NCBI RefSeq assembly: GCF_027497355.1
Contig: NZ_CP114909.1
Location: 1 to 64,000, forward strand
DNA: 64,000 nucleotides
DNA from: Micromonospora sp. WMMA1947
GTDB lineage: Bacteria > Actinomycetota > Actinomycetes > Mycobacteriales > Micromonosporaceae
Direction of reading: 5' to 3'
Part shown: positions 8,282-17,900 of the stretch, in pieces
How the letters are laid out: the number at the start of each line of letters is the position of its first letter
How positions within the stretch are numbered: the first letter of the stretch is position 1
Notes under the pieces: generated by a model
The model's input: only the letters and a program-made list of their open reading frames with translations
Database searches by the model: none
Told to the model about the DNA's origin: nothing
Translations under genes and position numbers: made by a program

Positions 8282-9006
8282 CCGAGATGGACGAGCTGCG
8301 CCGCGTGATGCGGGTGACCGAGCGGGCCGACGGCCTGGACATCGCGGACATCATGCGCCGGGGACGCCGGCTGCGCCGCCGCCGGCGGATCGGCACCGGG
8401 GTCGCGGCGGCGGTGGCGACCGTCGCGGTGGCGGTCGGGGTCACCGCCGTGGCGTCGCGGCCCGGCCCGCCGGACCTCCCGGCCGGGGAGCCGGTCGCCA
8501 CCGCGTCCGCCGCCACTCCCCCGCCCTCGCCGACCGCCTCGCCGGCCCCGACCGAGGCGCCGCCGCAACCGCTCGGGACCGTCGTGGGAAGCGGCATCCG
8601 GTACGGCGCCGACGAGCGCGTGTTCTTCGTGGTCCCGGTGGACGTGCCGGAACTGCCGCGCGTGACGATCGGCCTGGTCGCCGGGCGGCGCGCGCCGGAC
8701 GGCCGCCTGACCTCCGACTTCCTGGTCAACGACGTGTCCGGCAGCGACCGCCGGGCGGGGTTCCACGAGATCGGGTACGACCAGCAGCGAGTGCCCACCG
8801 ACACGTCCGTCCCCACGTTCGGCTACTTCGTCGGCCCGGCCGCCCGCATCGTCGGGACAGTCGACGGCCGGCAGGTCGACGCGAAGCTGGCCCGCTGGAG
8901 CGAGGACCCCCAAGTGGTGATCTTCTGGTTCGACCCGGAAACCCTCACCCCGGGAACCCCGCTGGACGGCATCACCGCCCAGGACTCCAAGGGCCGCCGC
9001 CTGTAG
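8278..9006 (+). CDS. Membrane protein paired with the ECF sigma factor, putative anti-sigma
   Basis: 242 residues, GTG start overlapping the sigma factor stop. A cytoplasmic N-terminus of ~38 residues (MDELRRVMR, IADIMRRGRRLRRRRR) is followed by one transmembrane helix (~40-60), a Pro/Ser/Thr-rich linker and an outer domain of ~150 residues. No zinc-binding anti-sigma motif (HxxxCxxC) is present, so an anti-sigma role rests on position and topology only. Downstream begins a 500-bp non-coding region full of palindromes. Confidence 0.72.
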   Translation: MTEMDELRRVMRVTERADGLDIADIMRRGRRLRRRRRIGTGVAAAVATVAVAVGVTAVASRPGPPDLPAGEPVATASAATPPPSPTASPAPTEAPPQPLGTVVGSGIRYGADERVFFVVPVDVPELPRVTIGLVAGRRAPDGRLTSDFLVNDVSGSDRRAGFHEIGYDQQRVPTDTSVPTFGYFVGPAARIVGTVDGRQVDAKLARWSEDPQVVIFWFDPETLTPGTPLDGITAQDSKGRRL

Positions 9007-9034
9007 CCCACCCTCTCCCTCCCCTCCCCCGCCC

Positions 9035-9099
9035 CCGGTGATCAAGGAATTTGCGGACTGACACCGCCCCGGTGAGGACACAAATTCCTTGATCACCGG
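9035..9099. repeat. 19-bp perfect palindrome (element C)
   Basis: CCGGTGATCAAGGAATTTG (9035-9053) is repeated in perfect inverted orientation at 9081-9099, separated by 27 nt that contain a smaller CACCG/CGGTG hairpin. It lies 29 bp after a stop codon and may act as a terminator, but the AT-containing arms and length resemble a dispersed intergenic repeat. Confidence 0.85.
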
Positions 9100-9205
9100 G
9101 GTCAGGAGGGCGTGGCGTGAGAGCCGAGCCCGCCCCAGACTCCGTGATTCGCCGCCCGAGCCGCCCCGCGCACCCTCCCCCGTCCCGACGGCCCGAGCCG
9201 CCAGC

Positions 9206-9255
9206 AGATCTTGCTACGAAACGGCCCCAATGAGGGCACTTTCGTACCAAGATCT
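9206..9255. repeat. Two-part intergenic repeat, element A (copy 1)
   Basis: Arms AGATCTTGCTACGAAA (9206-9221) and TTTCGTACCAAGATCT (9240-9255) pair with one mismatch. An inner GCCC/GGGC stem closes the loop. About 44 of 50 positions match the copy at 19407-19455 in my hand alignment, including the loop core CGGCCCCA and GGGCACTTTC. Confidence 0.85.
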
Positions 9256-9351
9256 ACGCTGCTCCCGGGATACGGACCACGGCTCTCAAGGCATGGGAGA
9301 CCTGGACGCGCCCGGCACGGGCAGGCGAGGCGGGCACTGGCCCTCGTCGGT

Positions 9352-9418
9352 GATCTTGCACTTTCTGCCCGGTCAGATGGGGCATTCAGGACATCGACAG
9401 GGCCGCAAGTGCAAGATC
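9352..9418. repeat. Two-part intergenic repeat, element B (copy 1)
   Basis: 67 nt bounded by GATCTTGCACTT and its perfect complement AAGTGCAAGATC, with an inner TGCCC/GGGCA stem. It follows element A by 96 nt. The second copy at 19563-19629 is also exactly 67 nt and shares both ends. Confidence 0.83.
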
Positions 9419-9420
9419 GC

Positions 9421-9455
9421 GGGAGCGGGGAGCGGGGAGCGGGGAGCGGGGAGCG
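9421..9455. repeat. Tandem 7-mer repeat after element B
   Basis: Five exact copies of GGGAGCG directly after element B. The second A/B copy is followed by a different short repeat (CCGGA) at the same place. The distance to the downstream alcohol dehydrogenase start is 52 bp, so it could affect that gene's leader. Confidence 0.85.
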
Positions 9456-9507
9456 GGCGGGTGGGGGGTGGAAGGAGACGCGGGGTGGGGGTGTGAGGAT
9501 CGGGGGC

Positions 9508-10554
9508 ATGCGTGCTGTGGTGTTTGAGCGGTTCGGGGTGCGGCCGGAGATTCGCGACGTGGACGATCCGACGCCGGCGCCCGACGGGGTGGTCGTCCGG
9601 GTCGGTGCGACCGGCCTGTGCCGCAGCGACTGGCACGGCTGGCAGGGGCACGACCCGGACATCCGCCTGCCCCACGTACCGGGGCACGAGTTCGCCGGTG
9701 TCGTCGTGGCGGCCGGCGCGGACGTCCGCGGCTGGCGGCCCGGCGACCGGGTGACCGCGCCGTTCGTCTGCGCGTGCGGGCGGTGCCCGTCCTGCCTGGC
9801 CGGCGACCAGCAGGTCTGCGAGCGGCAGACCCAGCCGGGCTTCACCGGATGGGGCTCGTTCGCCGAGCTGGTCGCGGTACGGCACGCCGACGTGAACCTG
9901 GTCCGGCTGCCGGACGAGCTGGACGAGGCGGCCGCCGCCGCGCTCGGCTGCCGGTTCGCCACCGCGTTCCGGGCTGTCGTCGCGCAGGGCCGGGTGGCGG
10001 CGGGCGAGTGGGTCGCAGTGCACGGCTGCGGCGGTGTCGGCCTGTCCGCGGTCATGGTCGCGGCGGCGAGCGGCGCGCGGGTGGTGGCCGTGGACGTCTC
10101 CCCCGCCGCGCTGGAGCTGGCCCGCCGCAGCGGCGCCACCGTCTGCCTGGACGCGAGCGCGCTCGGCGGTCCCGGCGAGGTGGCAGCCACGATCCGGGAG
10201 GCCACCGGCGGAGGTGCCCACCTCTCCCTCGACGCGCTGGGCAGTCACGCCACCTGCGTGGCGTCGATCGAGGGCCTGCGCCGGCGCGGCCGGCACGTGC
10301 AGGTCGGGCTGCTGCCCGCCGCGCAGGGCCGCCCGGTGCTGCCGATGGACCTGGTGATCGCGTACGAGCTGGAGCTGCGCGGCAGCCACGGCATGGCGGC
10401 GCACGCGTACCCGGAGATGCTGCGGCTGGTCACCGCCGGGGTGCTGCGCCCGGGCGAACTGGTCACCCGCACCGTCGACCTGGCCGCCGCGCCCGATGCG
10501 CTGGCCACCATGGACCGGCCGGCAGTCGCCGGGATGTGCCTGATCGAGCCCTGA
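9508..10554 (+). CDS. Zinc-dependent alcohol dehydrogenase (MDR superfamily)
   Basis: 348 residues from ATG 9508. Catalytic zinc ligands are Cys in [10 protein letters not shown], His-Glu in PGHEFAG, and a later Cys region. The structural zinc loop is [17 protein letters not shown]. The nucleotide-binding motif is [10 protein letters not shown], followed by VVAVDVS, suggesting NAD(H). The alanine/serine pattern and [10 protein letters not shown] segment fit the actinobacterial 'zinc-dependent alcohol dehydrogenase' group. Substrate not predictable. Transcribed alone, between the palindrome-rich region and a strong terminator. Confidence 0.92.
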   Translation: MRAVVFERFGVRPEIRDVDDPTPAPDGVVVRVGATGLCRSDWHGWQGHDPDIRLPHVPGHEFAGVVVAAGADVRGWRPGDRVTAPFVCACGRCPSCLAGDQQVCERQTQPGFTGWGSFAELVAVRHADVNLVRLPDELDEAAAAALGCRFATAFRAVVAQGRVAAGEWVAVHGCGGVGLSAVMVAAASGARVVAVDVSPAALELARRSGATVCLDASALGGPGEVAATIREATGGGAHLSLDALGSHATCVASIEGLRRRGRHVQVGLLPAAQGRPVLPMDLVIAYELELRGSHGMAAHAYPEMLRLVTAGVLRPGELVTRTVDLAAAPDALATMDRPAVAGMCLIEP

Positions 10555-10564
10555 GAACGGGCAC

Positions 10565-10604
10565 GGGCCGGCCCGGCGCCGGGAGACCCGGCGCGGACCG
10601 GCCC
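10565..10604. terminator. Bidirectional terminator
   Basis: Long GC stem: 10565-10583 pairs with 10587-10604 with one mismatch and one bulge across a 3-nt loop. It lies 10 bp after the dehydrogenase stop and 17 bp from the stop of the convergent surface-protein gene. Confidence 0.8.
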
Positions 10605-10621
10605 GCGAGGCCGCGTGATCG

Positions 10622-13600
10622 TCAGTCGGTGACGGTCACCGTGACGGTACGGGGCGGCTGCTGGTACTGCCCCCGGTTGTCCATGCCGCGGATCGTCACC
10701 GTGTACGTGCCGGCCGGGATCACCGGCGACGTGTACGCGAAGTTCGATCCCGGCGAGCCCGGGCTGGTGAGGAACGTGGCGATCCACGGCCAGTTGCTCG
10801 GCGCGCCCGCCCGGCCGAACGTGCCGGCGGAGTTCATGCCCTGCCCGGCGCTGTTGCCGATCTGCACCTCGACCTTCTGCATGCCGCCGTCGTCCACGGC
10901 CCGGCCGGTGATCACGATCCGGCCGCCGGTGTACGCCTGGCCCTCGACCGGAGTGATGCTCGGCTCCAGCGTCGGGTCGGTGTCACCCGGGTAGACCAGG
11001 TAACGGGCGGTCGCGCCGCTGGTCGAGTTGTCCTGCTGACCCGAGGTGTCCACGGCCCACGCCTCGACGCTGTAGGTGCCCCGGGTGGGCAGGTCGATCG
11101 AGAGCGTGAACCCGGTGCTGGTCGCGCCGGGCGAGGCGAGCGTCGCGTCGACGGTGGCGAACGCGGCGGCCATGGTGCCGTTGGGCTGCACGTACCGGCC
11201 GGTGTCCAGGTCGCGCAGCGCGATCCGGACCTCCCGGACGCCCTTGTCGTCGGTCGCGGTGCCGGCCAGGTCCAGGTGCAGCTGGTCGATGTCCTGGTTG
11301 GTGCCGGTGAAGCTGAGCAGCCCGTTGGGGAAGGCGTCGCCCGGCACCTGGGCGGTGACGGTGAGCCGGCCCATGTTGGTGCTGGACGTGGTCAGGCCGA
11401 GCTTGTCGGTCGCCCGTACCCGGAAGTCGTAGACGCCCGGGGTGAGCGGCACCGTGGTGAACGACCAGTCGAACGTCGCGGCGTCGAGGTTGGTCGGCGA
11501 AATCCGGTGGTAGCCGGCGACCGAGTCGGCGCCCCACGTACCGTCGCTGGCGAGCGCCTCGCGGGTGGTGTTGTTGCGCAGATAGATCTCGACCGACTTC
11601 AGGGCGTCGTCGTCGCGCGCCGTACCGGCGAACGTGATCGTGCCGCCGGGCGCGACGGTGAGCGGCGCCGGGTTGCCCGGCGGGGTCATCGCCACCGGCG
11701 AGGTGATCGCCACGGTCGGCGGTACGCCGTTGGCGGAGACGGTCCAGTCGCGGGTGTCGCCGCGCAGGTCGCTCTGCCCGGTCGTGTCGACGGCGGTGGC
11801 GGTCATCTTCCACTGCCCCTCGATCGGCAGCGTGACCTCGTACTGCCAGGTGGCGGACGTCGCGCCGATCACGTCCGGCTCGCCGCGGAAGGTGTTGTAG
11901 ACCGCGGCGACGGTGCCGTCGTCCTGCAGGTACCTGTTGTCCGGCGTGCGGAACGAGTAGATCAGCGAGTTGACGCCCTTGTCGTCGGTGGCGGTGCCGG
12001 AGGCCACGAACGTCTGCGTGGCGACCAGGCCGGCCGCCGGCGAGCTGATCCGGGTCGTCGGCGGCAGGTCGTCGAAGCGGAACGCTTCGATCTTCTTGAC
12101 CGCCTTGGTGGTGTCGCCGGCGCCGTTGCGGTCGAACGTCTTGGCCTGCAACTGGTAGACCCCGGCCGGCAGCGTCACCGGCAGGCTCCACGTGGTGGAG
12201 GTGGCGTTCGGCGCGGCGACCGTCGTGTTGATCGCCTTGAACGCGCCCCAGGTGGTCAAGTCGGCCTGGAGGTACTTGCCGCTGTTGCGGTCCTGGATCT
12301 CCAGCTGGACCCGGGCCACTCCGGCCGGGGCGAGCGCCTGACCGCTGATGGTGAACGACTCGCCCGCCGGCTTCACCGCGCCCTCGATCGGCGTGGTGAT
12401 CGTGGTGTCCAGCGCCGCCGGTGCGGGCTCCTTGGAGAGGTCGAAGAAGGCCACCCGGCCGGTCGTCTTGCCGCCCTTGACGTTGCCGTCACCGCCGACG
12501 AGCAGGCCGCGCGAGGTGGCGAGCATCGCCTTCTCGCCCTCGTACGAGTTGGAGCCGGGGTTCCACTCCAGGGCGGTGCCGGTGAGCGGGTCCAGCGCGC
12601 CGAGGTGGTCGCGGCGGACCACCTGGTCGCCGAGGCCGTAGCCGCTGAGTCCCTGGCCGGTGCCGTAGCCGACGTTGTCCAGGCCGGGCCACGGCACGTT
12701 CGACGTGGGCGACTCCTGCCAGCTGAAGTGACCGCCGACGTAGACGGCGGTGTCGGTGATCGCCACCGAGTAGATGCTGTCGAAGTGCCGGGAGATCCAG
12801 AGCGGCTCGACGTGGTCGTTTCCGGTCAGCGAGTACGCGATGGCGGTGTCGTTGATCGGCGGACGGTCACCGCCGGAGCCGCTGGTGACCACGAAGTACG
12901 AGTCGTCCGGGGCGATGTCACCGGCGAAGACCCGCTGGATGCCGCCGACGAAGGAGAGGTTGTCCTCCCACAGCCGGGTACGCCAGGGCAGCAGCGCCTT
13001 GCTGGCCGTACCGATGAGCGCCACGCCGTAGCGGTCCTGGCCGGCGATCTGGCGGCCGGTGTGCACGACCAGCAGCTTGCTGCGGTCGTGGGTGAGCTTG
13101 AGCTGCTGCACGGTGAGCATGCCGCCGACGCCGATGCCGCCGGTCAGCGGCAGGTTGAAGCCGGTGTCGACGGCGCCGGTGGTGGGGTTGAGCGCGGCCA
13201 GGCCGCTGCGGCTGACCCCGTTGACGGTGGCGAACTGGCCGCCGACGTAGACGGCGTTGCCGCTGACCGCGAGCGCGGTGGCCCGCGCGTTGGCGGTGGC
13301 GGTGAACGCGGCGATCGGCGCGCCGGTGGTCGGGTTCAGCCGGGCGATCTTGCGCTTGGTGACCCCGTTGATCGTGTTGAACGCGCCGGCGATGTAGAGC
13401 GACGAGCCGTCCGGCGACGCCTCCACCGCGGCGACCGCGCCGTCGATGACCGGCTTGAACCCGGTGTCCACCTTGCCGGTGTCCAGGTTGTACGACGCCA
13501 GGGACCGCTGCGTGATCGCGGACCCGCCGACGTTCGCGATCGACGTGAACGTGCCGGCGATGAAGACGCGGTTGCCGATCACCTCGATGTCGGTGATCTC

Positions 13601-13852
13601 GCCGTTGGTGATCCGCGGCGTGTCGGTGCGGGGCGTGGTCGGCATCAGCCGGGTGTCCCCGGGGGTGACCAGCGCACGGGTCGCGGTGGTACGCGCGGCG
13701 CCGAGCGCGGCGTTGCTCCCCGTCGCCTGGGCGCCGGTACGGCCGGCCACGCCGGCGTCCCGCACGGTGACGGTGGCGGCGAGCGCCGGCACTCCCGCCA
13801 CCACGACCGCGCCGGCGGCGACGACCGCCACCGCGCGAAGCCAAACTCGCAT
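10622..13852 (-). CDS. Large secreted beta-propeller protein with Ig-like modules
   Basis: 1076 residues from an ATG with GGGAG upstream; the frame is open 50 codons further but that extension lacks a signal. Signal peptide ~1-26 (ends VPALA). Residues ~75-460 hold repeated blades such as VYVGGQFATVNGVSRSGLAALNPTTGAVDTGF and LYIAGAFNTINGVTKRKIARLNP, typical of the delta-60/DUF5122 beta-propeller. From ~480 five Ig-like modules follow, each opening with PPT.I.SP or similar and containing GTATDDKGV and a YxVxAxAxDTxGQ closing strand. No sortase motif or C-terminal anchor, so it is probably released or loosely cell-bound. Function unknown; adhesion or polymer binding would be inference. Confidence 0.85.
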   Translation of the reverse strand: MRVWLRAVAVVAAGAVVVAGVPALAATVTVRDAGVAGRTGAQATGSNAALGAARTTATRALVTPGDTRLMPTTPRTDTPRITNGEITDIEVIGNRVFIAGTFTSIANVGGSAITQRSLASYNLDTGKVDTGFKPVIDGAVAAVEASPDGSSLYIAGAFNTINGVTKRKIARLNPTTGAPIAAFTATANARATALAVSGNAVYVGGQFATVNGVSRSGLAALNPTTGAVDTGFNLPLTGGIGVGGMLTVQQLKLTHDRSKLLVVHTGRQIAGQDRYGVALIGTASKALLPWRTRLWEDNLSFVGGIQRVFAGDIAPDDSYFVVTSGSGGDRPPINDTAIAYSLTGNDHVEPLWISRHFDSIYSVAITDTAVYVGGHFSWQESPTSNVPWPGLDNVGYGTGQGLSGYGLGDQVVRRDHLGALDPLTGTALEWNPGSNSYEGEKAMLATSRGLLVGGDGNVKGGKTTGRVAFFDLSKEPAPAALDTTITTPIEGAVKPAGESFTISGQALAPAGVARVQLEIQDRNSGKYLQADLTTWGAFKAINTTVAAPNATSTTWSLPVTLPAGVYQLQAKTFDRNGAGDTTKAVKKIEAFRFDDLPPTTRISSPAAGLVATQTFVASGTATDDKGVNSLIYSFRTPDNRYLQDDGTVAAVYNTFRGEPDVIGATSATWQYEVTLPIEGQWKMTATAVDTTGQSDLRGDTRDWTVSANGVPPTVAITSPVAMTPPGNPAPLTVAPGGTITFAGTARDDDALKSVEIYLRNNTTREALASDGTWGADSVAGYHRISPTNLDAATFDWSFTTVPLTPGVYDFRVRATDKLGLTTSSTNMGRLTVTAQVPGDAFPNGLLSFTGTNQDIDQLHLDLAGTATDDKGVREVRIALRDLDTGRYVQPNGTMAAAFATVDATLASPGATSTGFTLSIDLPTRGTYSVEAWAVDTSGQQDNSTSGATARYLVYPGDTDPTLEPSITPVEGQAYTGGRIVITGRAVDDGGMQKVEVQIGNSAGQGMNSAGTFGRAGAPSNWPWIATFLTSPGSPGSNFAYTSPVIPAGTYTVTIRGMDNRGQYQQPPRTVTVTVTD

Positions 13853-14100
13853 CGAGACAACTCTCCCTGTCCGCCGGGACGGCCCCCTCGGGTGATTCCC
13901 GATTCCCCTCCGTCCGCGTGCCGGACGCCACCGTAGGAGGCAAAGACCTCTCGCGATACGTGCCGCACCGGTAATCGACCGGTCGCCATCAATTCCGGCC
14001 ACACCGGTAGGACGCCTCCACCGATCGGGTCACCCGCTGTCACCGTCCGGCCGTGCGCGGCGTCGGCACGCGACGCCGATCGTCCACAGCGGACCCGGGG

Positions 14101-14673
14101 TCAGTCGCCCCGCACCCGGGGGTGGCGGTGGTCGGTCAGCCGCAGGCCGACGCCGCGTACCGCCGCGATGGTGACGCCGGTGCCCAGCTCGTCGAGCTTT
14201 CGGCGCAGCCGCTTCACCAGGGACTGCACGTCGGCCCGGCCGTGCGTCGGCGCGTCGTGCCAGACCGCGTGGTGCAGGTCGGCGTAGCTCCACACCCGTA
14301 CCGGCTCGGCGGTGAGGCAGGTCAGCAGGTCGCGCTCCAGCCGGGTCAGGGCGGTCTCGCGGTTGCCCCACCGGGCGGTGGACCGGGCCGCGTCGATCAC
14401 CAGCGCGCCGTCCGGCGCGGGCTTGTCCCGGGGTACGGGCCGGACCGGCGCGACGGCCGGCGCCAGCGCGGGGGCCGGGGCGGGCGCGCCGGTCATGATC
14501 AACTCGCGCAGCTCGTCGAGATCGGCGACCATCAGAAGGGGCGCGACGCCGTCCAGCAACTCGGTCAGCCGCAGCCGCTCGGCCGGCGACGACGTCACCC
14601 CGATGACGAGCGAGAAGGGGCGCTCCGACGGGTCGGTGCCGGAGTCCGCCGCGTTCGTGCCGTCAGTCGTCAC
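14101..14673 (-). CDS. Winged-helix transcriptional regulator (OmpR/PhoB-type DNA-binding), paralogue 1
   Basis: 190 residues. The C-terminal ~100 residues (WGNRETALTRLERDLLTCL, VWSYADLHHAVW, DVQSLVKRLRRKLDELG, AAVRGVGLRL) form an OmpR-type winged helix. The N-terminal ~60 residues (SLVIGVTSSPAERLRLTELLDG) look like a degenerate receiver remnant with no phosphorylatable Asp in the usual context. A near-identical architecture lies at 19687-20175, on the other side of the protease gene. It is divergent from the protease, sharing a 257-bp control region with two inverted repeats, so control of the protease is plausible. Confidence 0.85.
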   Translation of the reverse strand: MTTDGTNAADSGTDPSERPFSLVIGVTSSPAERLRLTELLDGVAPLLMVADLDELRELIMTGAPAPAPALAPAVAPVRPVPRDKPAPDGALVIDAARSTARWGNRETALTRLERDLLTCLTAEPVRVWSYADLHHAVWHDAPTHGRADVQSLVKRLRRKLDELGTGVTIAAVRGVGLRLTDHRHPRVRGD

Positions 14674-14699
14674 CGCGCCCCACCGTGACTAAAACTGTC

Positions 14700-14727
14700 A
14701 ACAGGCCGTCCGATCCGGGGGCCTGTT
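14700..14727. promoter_or_regulatory. Candidate operator: inverted repeat in regulator/protease intergenic region
   Basis: AACAGGCC (14700-14707) and GGCCTGTT (14720-14727), perfect 8-bp arms with 12-nt spacing, 26 bp upstream of the regulator start. A second pair, TGATCG/CGATCA (14755-14760, 14772-14777), lies further toward the protease and overlaps a weak promoter-like pair TTGATC (14754-14759) and TAGTGT (14778-14783) spaced 18 bp. Confidence 0.45.
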
Positions 14728-14930
14728 GGTGACATGTTGCTCACGTACGGTCATTGATCGTTCCTTACTGTCGATCATAGTGTCCACTCAGGCGTCCGGC
14801 GCAGACCCGCACGGCGCCTAGGGGGCCTGGGGGGTTCTTTTCACACCGGTGTCGCAGTCGGGAGTTCGTCTCCTGGCCCTTCTGCCATGGCTCGATCATC
14901 AGCGGGTCATCGGAACAGGAGGCAGCACCG

Positions 14931-17900
14931 ATGCTGAGACGTCCACACAGATGGGGCCCGGCCCGGCGGCTGGTGAGCGCGGGCGCGGCCCTGGTGCTCG
15001 CCGCCACCACGCTGGCCGTGACCGGCACGGCGGCACAGGCCGAGACCGGCGCGGGCGCGTCGGCCGACGACAAGATCCGTCCCGAACTCACCCGCCAGCT
15101 CCAGGGCAAGAGCGAGGGTGACTTCTGGATCCACTTCGGCGCCAAGGCGGACCTGAGCAAGGCCGCCGCGATCAAGGACTGGAACGAGCGCGGTGCCGCC
15201 GTCGCGGCGGCGCTGAAGAAGACCGCCGCCGACAGCCAGTCGAAGATCCGCGCCGAACTGGACCGCTCGGGTACGAAGTACCAGACCTTCTGGGCGACGA
15301 ACGCCATCAAGGTCACCGACGGCTCGCTGACCATGGCGCAGAACTTCGCCGCCCACTCCGAGGTGGACGGCCTGTACGCGCCGGTGGAGTACAAGCTGCC
15401 GGAGACCACCCCCGGCACCGACGAGAAGTCGGCGAACGCCCTGGAGTGGGGCATCGCCAACATCAACGCCGACGACGTGTGGTCCCAGTACGGCGTCAAG
15501 GGCGCCGGGATCACCGTGGCGAGCATCGACAGCGGCGTCCAGTTCGACCACCCGGCGCTGGTGAACTCGTACCGGGGCAACAACGGTGACGGCACCTTCG
15601 ACCACGACTACAACTGGTACGACGCCGCCGGCGAGTGCGCCACCGCGCCGTGCGACTCCGACGGCCACGGCACGCACACCATGGGCACCATGGCCGGTGC
15701 CGACGGGGCCAACCAGATCGGTGTCGCCCCCGAGGTCAAGTGGATCGCCGCGAACGGGTGCTGCCCGTCCGACGACGCGCTGGTCTCCTCCGGGCAGTGG
15801 ATGCTGGAGCCCACCGACCTCAACGGGCAGAACCCGGACGTCAGCAAGCGGCCGAACATCATCAACAACTCGTGGGGCACCAGGACGCCGTCGAACGAGC
15901 CGTTCATGGAGGACATCACCGACGCCTGGACCGCGTCCGGCATCTTCGGCGTCTGGTCCAACGGCAACAACGGCCCGTCCTGCCAGACCAGCGGCTCGCC
16001 GGGCAGCCTGGCCAGCAACTACTCGGCCGGCGCGTACGACGTCAACAACAACATCGCCAGCTTCTCGTCCCGGGGCACCGGGCAGAACGGTGAGATCAAG
16101 CCGAACATCTCGGCGCCGGGTGTGAACGTGCGCTCCAGCGTGCCGACCGACTCGTACGCCAGCATCAGCGGCACCTCGATGGCGGCGCCGCACCTGGCCG
16201 GCGCGATCGCGCTGCTCTGGTCGGCGGCGCCCACCCTGGTCGGGGACGTCACGGCGACCCGCGCGCTGCTCGACGACGCGGCCATCGACAAGGGTGACAC
16301 CCAGTGCGGCGGCACCACCGACGACAACAACGTCTACGGCGAGGGCCGCCTGGACGCGCTCGCGCTGCTCGCCGCCGCCCCGATCGGCGACAACGGCACG
16401 CTGGCCGGCAAGGTCAGCGACGCCGCCACCGGCGCGGGCATCGCCGGGGCCACCGTCACCGTGTCCGGCGCGGCGGACCGCACGCTGACCACCGGCGCGG
16501 ACGGGACGTACTCGTCGCTCCTGCCGGCCGGCGACTACCAGGTGGTCGTCTCGGCGTTCGGGTACGCGACCCGCACGCTGTCGGCGACGATCACCGCGAA
16601 CACGACGACCACGCTCGACGTGGCGCTCACCGCGGTGGCGAGCGTGACGGTCAGCGGGCAGGTCACCGACGGGCCCGGGCACGGCTGGCCGCTGTACGCG
16701 AAGGTGAGCGTCGAGGGCACGCCGATCTCCGACTACACCACGCCGGCGACCGGCCGCTACAGCCTGTCGCTGCCGTCCGGGGCCACCTACCGGCTCACTG
16801 TCGAACCGCAGTACGCCGGCTACCTGACCACCACCAAGGAGATCACCGTCGGCACGGGCAACGCCGTCGCCAACATCGCGGTGCAGGCGAACCCGGAGGC
16901 GTGCACCACCGCCCCCGGCTACACGACCAGCTCCGACGGCGAGTACGAGACGTTCGACGGCACGGGCGTGCCGGACGGCTGGACCGTGGTGGACAACGCC
17001 GGCACCGGCCAGGTCTGGGAGTTCACCGACGCCGGTGAGCGCGGCAACCTGACCGGCGGCAGCGGTAACTTCGCCATCATCGACAGCGACAACTACGGCA
17101 GCGGCGGGCGGCAGGACACGTCGCTGGTCAGCCCGGTGGTCGACCTGACCGGCGTCACCGCGCCGGTGATCCGGTTCAACCAGGACTACAACTGGCTCAA
17201 CAGCGACCGGGCGGACGTCGACCTGAGCCTGGACGGCGGCACCACGTGGAGCAACGTGCTGCGGCAGGCGGCCGACGTACGCGGCCCGCGGGTGACCGAG
17301 GTGCCGATCCCGCAGGCGGCCGGCCAGTCGCAGGTGCGGGTGCGCTTCCACTACTACGAGGCGAGCTGGGAATGGTGGTGGCAGGTCGACAACGTGCTCA
17401 TCGGCAGCAAGCTCGTCTGCAAGCCGGTGAACGGCGGCCTGGTGCTCGGCCACGTCCGCGACAAGAACGACAACGGCTACGTCAACGGCGCCACGGTGAC
17501 CAGCAAGGACCGCCCGGCGGAGAAGGCCACCACAGTGGCCACGCCGGACGACACCGAGCTGCCCGACGGCTTCTACTGGATGTTCTCGTCGCTGACCGGG
17601 ACGCACCCGTTCACCGCCAGCGCCGGCAACTACGTGAGCCAGACCAAGCAGGTGACGGTCGAGGAGGACTGGGCCACCGCGGCCAACTTCCAGCTCGCCG
17701 CCGGCCGGCTGTCGGTGAAGCCGACCTCGATCACCGGCACGGTCCGGATGCCCAGCGGGAAGGTCAGCAAGACCTTCACCGTCACCAACACCGGCGGGGC
17801 CCCGGTCACCGCCGAGTTCAGTGAGCGCGACGGCGGGTTCGTGCTGCAGCGGGCCGACGGTTCCCAGTTGTCCCAGCAGCAGGTGCTCGGCTCCACCGGC

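Noticed and set aside
9421..9455. Tandem 7-mers considered as a CRISPR-like or iteron array
   Set aside because: Units are contiguous with no spacers, and no replication or Cas gene is near.
11276..13936. 886-codon open frame on the plus strand opposite the propeller/Ig protein
   Set aside because: Antisense by-product of high GC; no domain seen, and the minus strand encodes coherent repeats and a signal peptide.
14700..14727. Inverted repeat considered as a terminator
   Set aside because: It lies between two divergent start codons, so an operator is more sensible than a terminator.
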